Source of the DNA: an uncultured Erysipelotrichaceae bacterium
Lineage (GTDB): Bacteria; Bacillota_I; Bacilli_A; Erysipelotrichales; Erysipelotrichaceae
DNA: 17,273 nt
Direction: 5' to 3'
NCBI GenBank assembly: GCA_900319505.1
Contig: ONOV01000039.1
Location: 1-17,273, forward strand
This document shows positions 13,204-17,273 of the stretch, piece after piece; the first letter of the stretch is position 1; each line of letters starts with the position of its first letter. Made by a program: the position numbers and the translations under genes. Under the pieces are notes generated by a model. That model was not told where the DNA came from. It worked only from the letters and a program-made list of their open reading frames with translations, and did no database searches.

Positions 13204-14073
13204 ATGTCACATACAGAGCTGATCAAAGGTTTACTCGCAGGATTTTTAACAGTAGGACTGGCCGGCTGCGGCAGCACGGCAGCCGCCAGATCCGCTTCTT
13301 CCACTTCTTCCAGTGATACAGGAACGGTATTCCGTACGGTGGATGAAATCAAGAAAGACGGTACGTTAAGAGTTGCGGTATTCAGTGATAAAGCACCGTT
13401 CGGCTATGTGGATGAGAATGGTGATTACCAGGGCTATGATGTATATTATGCCAAGCGCATTGCCAAGGATCTCGGGGTTGATGTTGAATTTACCCCGGTA
13501 TCACCGAGCGCCCGTATCGATATTGTCAATTCCGGACAGGTGGATATTACCCTTGCCAACTTTACGGTCACAGATGAAAGAGCCAGTCAGGTTGATTTCA
13601 CAGCCCCTTATATGAAAGTTGCTTTAGGTGTCGTTTCCCCCGACAGTGCGGTGATTACGGATGTCAATGATCTCAAAGAGCTGATTGTTGCCAAAGGCAC
13701 AACGGCTGAAACCTACTTTGAAGAAAACTATCCGGATGTCAAACTCATCAAGTACGATGAATATGCGGATGCCTACAATGCTTTACTGGATGGCAGAGGA
13801 CCTGCCTTCTCCACCGATAATACGGAAGTGCTGGCATGGGCCAAGGCCAATCCTGGCTATACCGTAGGGATTACCCAGCTTGGAGATTATGATGCCATTG
13901 CTCCGGCTGTTGCCAAAGGCAATAAGACCCTGGCTGATTTCCTGAATGATGAAATTCAGACTCTGGGTGATGAACAGTTCTTCCATAAGGATTATGAGGA
14001 AACCCTGCGTCCGGTCTATGGCGATGCGGCTGATCCGGATGAGATTGTGGTTGAATACGGCAAGATTGAATGA
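13204..14073 (+). CDS. CjaA-like cysteine-binding lipoprotein (ABC transporter receptor)
   Basis: This 289-aa family 3 solute-binding protein has a hydrophobic signal ending in the lipobox LAGC (19-22), so Cys22 is lipidated and the mature protein sits outside the membrane. A Ser/Thr/Ala-rich linker follows. The binding domain reads LRVAVFSDKAPFGYVDENG, QGYD, AKRIAKDLG, DITLANFTVT, VDFTAPYMKVALGV, KGTTAETYFEENYP and GDEQFFHKDYEETL. From memory, this runs parallel to Campylobacter CjaA, a cysteine-specific receptor (VAVFGDKPPFGYVDE, VDFCLPYMKVALGV, EQFFHKAYDETL). That makes cysteine or cystine the most likely ligand. AAGGAGG lies 8 nt before the ATG, and it is the last gene of the operon, before a terminator. 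Confidence 0.9.
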   Translation: MSHTELIKGLLAGFLTVGLAGCGSTAAARSASSTSSSDTGTVFRTVDEIKKDGTLRVAVFSDKAPFGYVDENGDYQGYDVYYAKRIAKDLGVDVEFTPVSPSARIDIVNSGQVDITLANFTVTDERASQVDFTAPYMKVALGVVSPDSAVITDVNDLKELIVAKGTTAETYFEENYPDVKLIKYDEYADAYNALLDGRGPAFSTDNTEVLAWAKANPGYTVGITQLGDYDAIAPAVAKGNKTLADFLNDEIQTLGDEQFFHKDYEETLRPVYGDAADPDEIVVEYGKIE

Positions 14074-14122
14074 GCAATCCGGGCGTATTGTCAATTCCAA
14101 TCTGAGTGAAGTGTAATAGAAT

Positions 14123-14158
14123 ACATCATGTGCAGTATGTACATGATGTTTCTTTTTA
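14123..14158 (+). terminator. Terminator of the ABC-transporter operon
   Basis: Perfect 9-bp arms ACATCATGT (14123-14131) and ACATGATGT (14141-14149) with a 9-nt loop, followed by TTCTTTTT. It lies 50 nt past the receptor gene and only 18 nt before the next gene's ATG. Confidence 0.8.
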
Positions 14159-14175
14159 TCTGAATGGAGGAAGCT

Positions 14176-15090
14176 ATGGAAGTTTATGAAAAAGTAGATG
14201 AACTGCCGCAGGGGCAGGCAGATCTTCGTTATCTTCAGCATGGCTGTATGGTGCTGGAAGGCGGCGCATGGCGCGGTCTCTATACCCAGGGGGTATTGGA
14301 TGCCCTGATGGAAAATGATATCAATCTGGACTGCACCATCGGCGTATCGGCCGGGGCCATGTCAGGACTGGCCTATGTCAGCGGTCAGATCGGCTTTCCC
14401 GGCCGGATGAATCTTACCTACCGCAATGATCAGAATTACTGCGGCATCGGGGCTTTGAAAAAGGATCACGGCATTACCGGGTTTACATATGCTTTTACGG
14501 AACTGTTTGATAAGGGCGGTTTTGCCAGACAGGATTTTCTGAACAGTCCCCGCAGATTTGTGGCTGTCGCAACGGATATCGATACGGGAAAGCCGGTTTT
14601 CTTTGAAAAGGGAAAGTGTCCGGATATCTTTAAAGCTGTACAGGCAAGTGCTACGGTACCGTATGTATCCGAGCCGGTGGAGATTGAAGGCAGGAAGTAT
14701 CTGGATGGCGGCCTTGGGGTAAAGGTGCCGTATGAATGGGCTTTGAAGGAAGGCTATGAGAAGATTGTTGTCATCCGCACGCGGGACAGAGACTACCGCA
14801 AGCCGGTGAAGAAGCCGTCAGGCATCAATCACATGTATCGCAAAGAACCGCAGGCCATGGAAGATCTGGCAGAAGAGGCACCGCGCTATAATATCTCACT
14901 GGACAGGCTTGACATGCTGGAAAAGAAAAAAAGACTGTATGTCATTGCCCCTTCAAAGCCGATCACGATCAGAAGGTTTGAAGATGATATGAACAAGCTC
15001 GGCGATCTGTACTGGCAGGGGTATGAAGATGGAAAGAATGAAATCAGGGGGCTTAAAGCATACCTTGGAATCAGCGCGCAGGAAGAGTGA
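14176..15090 (+). CDS. Patatin-like phospholipase family protein (YjjU-like)
   Basis: This 304-aa protein has a patatin acyl-hydrolase fold. The oxyanion loop LEGGAWRGLYTQG (27-39) has Ala31 in place of the third Gly, as I recall for YjjU-type patatins of Firmicutes. The nucleophile is Ser58 in GVSAG and the partner Asp177 in DGG. FVAVATDIDTGKP and the C-terminal LYVIAPSKPITIRRFE are also YjjU-like. No signal peptide or membrane segment is seen. It is a different subfamily from the longer patatin at 3425. The ATG at 14176 was chosen because GGAGG lies 5 nt upstream; the in-frame ATG at 14164 overlaps that site. The substrate is unknown. Confidence 0.85.
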   Translation: MEVYEKVDELPQGQADLRYLQHGCMVLEGGAWRGLYTQGVLDALMENDINLDCTIGVSAGAMSGLAYVSGQIGFPGRMNLTYRNDQNYCGIGALKKDHGITGFTYAFTELFDKGGFARQDFLNSPRRFVAVATDIDTGKPVFFEKGKCPDIFKAVQASATVPYVSEPVEIEGRKYLDGGLGVKVPYEWALKEGYEKIVVIRTRDRDYRKPVKKPSGINHMYRKEPQAMEDLAEEAPRYNISLDRLDMLEKKKRLYVIAPSKPITIRRFEDDMNKLGDLYWQGYEDGKNEIRGLKAYLGISAQEE

Positions 15091-15105
15091 CCTGCGTGTT
15101 TTTTT
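15075..15105 (+). terminator. Terminator overlapping the end of the YjjU-like gene
   Basis: CGCGCAGG (15075-15082) pairs with CCTGCGTG (15091-15098; one G-U), the 8-nt loop contains the TGA stop, and seven T follow (15099-15105). It shares bases with the downstream promoter. Confidence 0.8.
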
Positions 15106-15115
15106 CTTCTATAAT
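15087..15115 (+). promoter_or_regulatory. Promoter of the PcrA-type helicase, giving a leaderless mRNA
   Basis: -35 GTGACC (15087-15092, 4 of 6 consensus), an exact 17-nt spacer, -10 TATAAT (15110-15115). Seven bases later comes ATG 15123, so the expected first transcribed base is the A of the start codon. Confidence 0.6.
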
Positions 15116-15122
15116 CATGAGT

Positions 15123-17273
15123 ATGAAAGATATTCTTGAAGATCTCAATGAAGAACAGAAAGAAGCCGTTACCGCGACCGAAGGCTATGTGGCAGTCATT
15201 GCCGGGGCCGGCTCCGGCAAGACCCGGGCTTTGACAAGACGCTTTGCGTATCTTGTCAATGAAGTGGGGATTTCACCCGGCAATATTCTCTGTGTCACCT
15301 TTACCAACAAGGCCGCTGGTGAAATGCGCCAGCGTATTCATGCGCTTACCGATGATGCCGACACAGGCTATATCAATACCTTCCATGGCTTCTGTGTGTC
15401 TGTGCTGCAGGAAGACAGCCATGTCATCCATTATCCCAAGAGCTTCATGGTACTCGATAATGGGGATATCGATGACATGCTCAATATCATCTATGAAGAA
15501 AGAAATCTCACTTCCCGGGACATGACCTATTCTCAGGCAAGGGATATGTTTGAAATGCGCAAATGCATCACGGAACGCAGTTACTTTCATGATCTCATTG
15601 ATCTTTCTCTAAAGGATCTGGAAGAAAAATACCGGCAGACGAGTGAAGTAAAGGACATTCTGTTCTATGGCTATCTGTACCAGGAAAGAAAGTGCTTCGG
15701 GCTGGATTACAATGATCTGATTATTCTGACGCTGCATATCTTCCATACGGATGAAGCGGTGCATCTGAAGTGGCAGAAGCGATTGGAATACATCATGGTG
15801 GATGAGTTTCAGGATATTGATCCGCTGCAGTATGAACTGATGGAATCCTTATGCGGGTATTATGAAAATCTGTTTGTGGTGGGGGATCCGGACCAGACCA
15901 TCTATACCTGGCGCGGGGCCCGGATCGGCTATATTCTTGATTTTGAAAGATCCCATCATGACACAAAGACGATCATGATGATGAAAAATTACCGCTCCAC
16001 CCCGGAAATCCTGCAGGCCTGCAATTCGCTGATTTCAAAAAACCGCAATCGGATTGAAAAGAATCTTGTTCCGGTGCTGCCTTCCGGTAAGCCGGTGCGC
16101 TATCACCATGCCAGAACCCAGGAAAAGGAAGCAGAGTTCATCGCTGCTGAAATTGAGAAGCTTCATGAAACAGGGGTGAACTACCGGGATATGACGATTC
16201 TCTATCGGGCGCATTATGTTTCAAGGCAGATTGAAGAGATACTGATAAAAAAAGAGATTCCCTACCGGATCTATTCCGGCGTATCCTTCTTTGACCGGAT
16301 GGAGATCAAGGATGCCATTGCCTATCTGCGTATGATTGCACGGCAGGATGATCTCTCTTTCCGGCGCATTGTCAACCAGCCTAAACGCAACATTGGCCGC
16401 CGGCGCATGGCTTATCTGGAACAGCTTGCGGCCCAAAGCGGCAGGACCCTTTATGCCTGTCTCAATGAACATCTGGAAGATCCGCTTTTTACCGGTACAA
16501 AGGCAAAGCAGTTCATCAGCCTGGTTGAAAAATACCGCCATCAGAGCGATCTGCCCATTTCAAAAATGCTGACCGGTATTCTGGAAGACAGCGGGTATGA
16601 GAAGATGCTCAGAACAGAAGGGGCACAGGAGAGGCTGGATGATCTTGCCGAGCTCAAACAGTCCGTACTGGAATATGAAATGACCTGCGGTGAGGAAACG
16701 GATCTGCAGACCTATCTGTCGCAGATTGCCCTGTATACAAATACGGACATGGAAGATCATAAGGATGAAGTGAAGATGATGAGCGTTCATGCCGCCAAAG
16801 GTCTTGAATTTCCCTATGTGTTTCTGGCCGGCATGAACGAAGGTATTTTCCCAAGCCGTAAAATCACTTCCGAAACGGAAATGGAAGAAGAAAGAAGACT
16901 GGCTTTTGTGGCCATGACAAGAGCTGAGAAGGGACTGATCCTGAGTGATGCCGAAGGGCGCAACTTCAACAATACCTGCCGTTATCCTTCCCGCTTTATT
17001 CTGGACATTGACCGGCCGTACATCCAGTATGATGAAGAATTGCCTGAGGATCTGATCCGTAAGACAGAAAACTGGATCCGTAAAGGACCTGGTGTTTCCA
17101 TCCGCAGAGATGAACTGCCGTTTCATGAAAAGGACAGGGTTTTTCATAAGGTGTTCGGCGAAGGAACGATTCAGAAGATCAATTTCAAAGAGGGCAGTGT
17201 TGAGATCCGCTTTGACCGGTTTGAAAGAGAAAGAGTATTGAGCCTTTCGGCTCTGGATAAGATGGAAAAGAGA
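15123..17273 (+). CDS. pcrA: UvrD/PcrA-type superfamily 1 DNA helicase (3' end outside window)
   Basis: 717 codons are open to the window edge. SF1A helicase motifs are complete: Q-motif LNEEQ, Walker A AGAGSGKT (27-34), Ia TFTNKAAGEM, TFHGFC, Walker B VDEFQD (Asp227, Glu228), III GDPDQTIYTWRGA, IV KNYRST, V VHAAKGLEFPYVF, VI EERRLAFVAMTRAE. Near the edge the basic, Tudor-like tail begins (VFHKVFGEG, then IRFDRFERERVL). PcrA is about 720-740 aa, so only the last residues are missing. It acts in repair, replication-fork and transcription-conflict clearance. ATG 15117 is two codons earlier, but the promoter predicts initiation at 15123. No Shine-Dalgarno site precedes either. A UvrD-family paralogue such as YjcD is possible. 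Confidence 0.9.
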   Translation, partial: MKDILEDLNEEQKEAVTATEGYVAVIAGAGSGKTRALTRRFAYLVNEVGISPGNILCVTFTNKAAGEMRQRIHALTDDADTGYINTFHGFCVSVLQEDSHVIHYPKSFMVLDNGDIDDMLNIIYEERNLTSRDMTYSQARDMFEMRKCITERSYFHDLIDLSLKDLEEKYRQTSEVKDILFYGYLYQERKCFGLDYNDLIILTLHIFHTDEAVHLKWQKRLEYIMVDEFQDIDPLQYELMESLCGYYENLFVVGDPDQTIYTWRGARIGYILDFERSHHDTKTIMMMKNYRSTPEILQACNSLISKNRNRIEKNLVPVLPSGKPVRYHHARTQEKEAEFIAAEIEKLHETGVNYRDMTILYRAHYVSRQIEEILIKKEIPYRIYSGVSFFDRMEIKDAIAYLRMIARQDDLSFRRIVNQPKRNIGRRRMAYLEQLAAQSGRTLYACLNEHLEDPLFTGTKAKQFISLVEKYRHQSDLPISKMLTGILEDSGYEKMLRTEGAQERLDDLAELKQSVLEYEMTCGEETDLQTYLSQIALYTNTDMEDHKDEVKMMSVHAAKGLEFPYVFLAGMNEGIFPSRKITSETEMEEERRLAFVAMTRAEKGLILSDAEGRNFNNTCRYPSRFILDIDRPYIQYDEELPEDLIRKTENWIRKGPGVSIRRDELPFHEKDRVFHKVFGEGTIQKINFKEGSVEIRFDRFERERVLSLSALDKMEKR

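Overview
The window looks like chromosomal DNA of a Gram-positive Bacillota of moderate G+C. The gene repertoire (Lys-type phosphofructokinase, CBS/DRTGG manganese pyrophosphatase, YosS-like dUTPase, lipoprotein-anchored amino-acid ABC transporter) and protein style suggest an Erysipelotrichia-like anaerobe. That placement is inference. Most of the window is housekeeping, with short intergenic gaps, good Shine-Dalgarno sites and readable terminators. There is no sign of phage, IS elements or CRISPR.

Layout. (1) 13-3234, minus strand: ddl (D-Ala-D-Ala ligase), deoD (purine nucleoside phosphorylase) and pfkA (6-phosphofructokinase). They are separate units: a terminator lies after ddl and another after deoD, and deoD and pfkA each have their own promoter. 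A cre-like catabolite-repression site sits in the deoD promoter. (2) 3425-8259, plus strand: one tightly packed run of patatin-like lipase, dut, map, nitroreductase and CBS-type Mn pyrophosphatase, closed by a 12-bp-stem terminator. (3) 8316-8534, minus strand: an unannotated fossil of an RNA 2'-phosphotransferase (kptA/tpt1) gene, with its conserved Trp codon turned into TGA. (4) 8588-9892, plus strand: RNase Z and a SdpI-family membrane protein. (5) 9923-9996, minus strand: tRNA-Arg(CCG), back to back with a Cof-type HAD phosphatase. (6) 10883-14158: a four-gene ABC importer whose binding protein closely resembles the Campylobacter cysteine receptor CjaA. (7) 14176-17273: a second, YjjU-like patatin and a PcrA/UvrD-type helicase that runs off the right edge.

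The most interesting element is the leader of the ABC importer (10917-11090). A TTGACA promoter drives an RNA that encodes a 21-residue peptide with a strong Shine-Dalgarno site and two adjacent Cys codons, followed by an intrinsic terminator. Three mutually exclusive stems (1:2, 2:3, 3:4) are placed as in classical amino-acid attenuators, with segment 1 on the second Cys codon. Together with the CjaA-like receptor, this suggests a cysteine-sensing transcription attenuator controlling cysteine/cystine uptake.

Other points of note are a probably leaderless pcrA-type mRNA (TATAAT ends 7 nt before an ATG, with no Shine-Dalgarno site), an Asn in place of the Mg-binding Asp in phosphofructokinase, and a Gly/Ala/Lys-rich insertion in the omega loop of Ddl.
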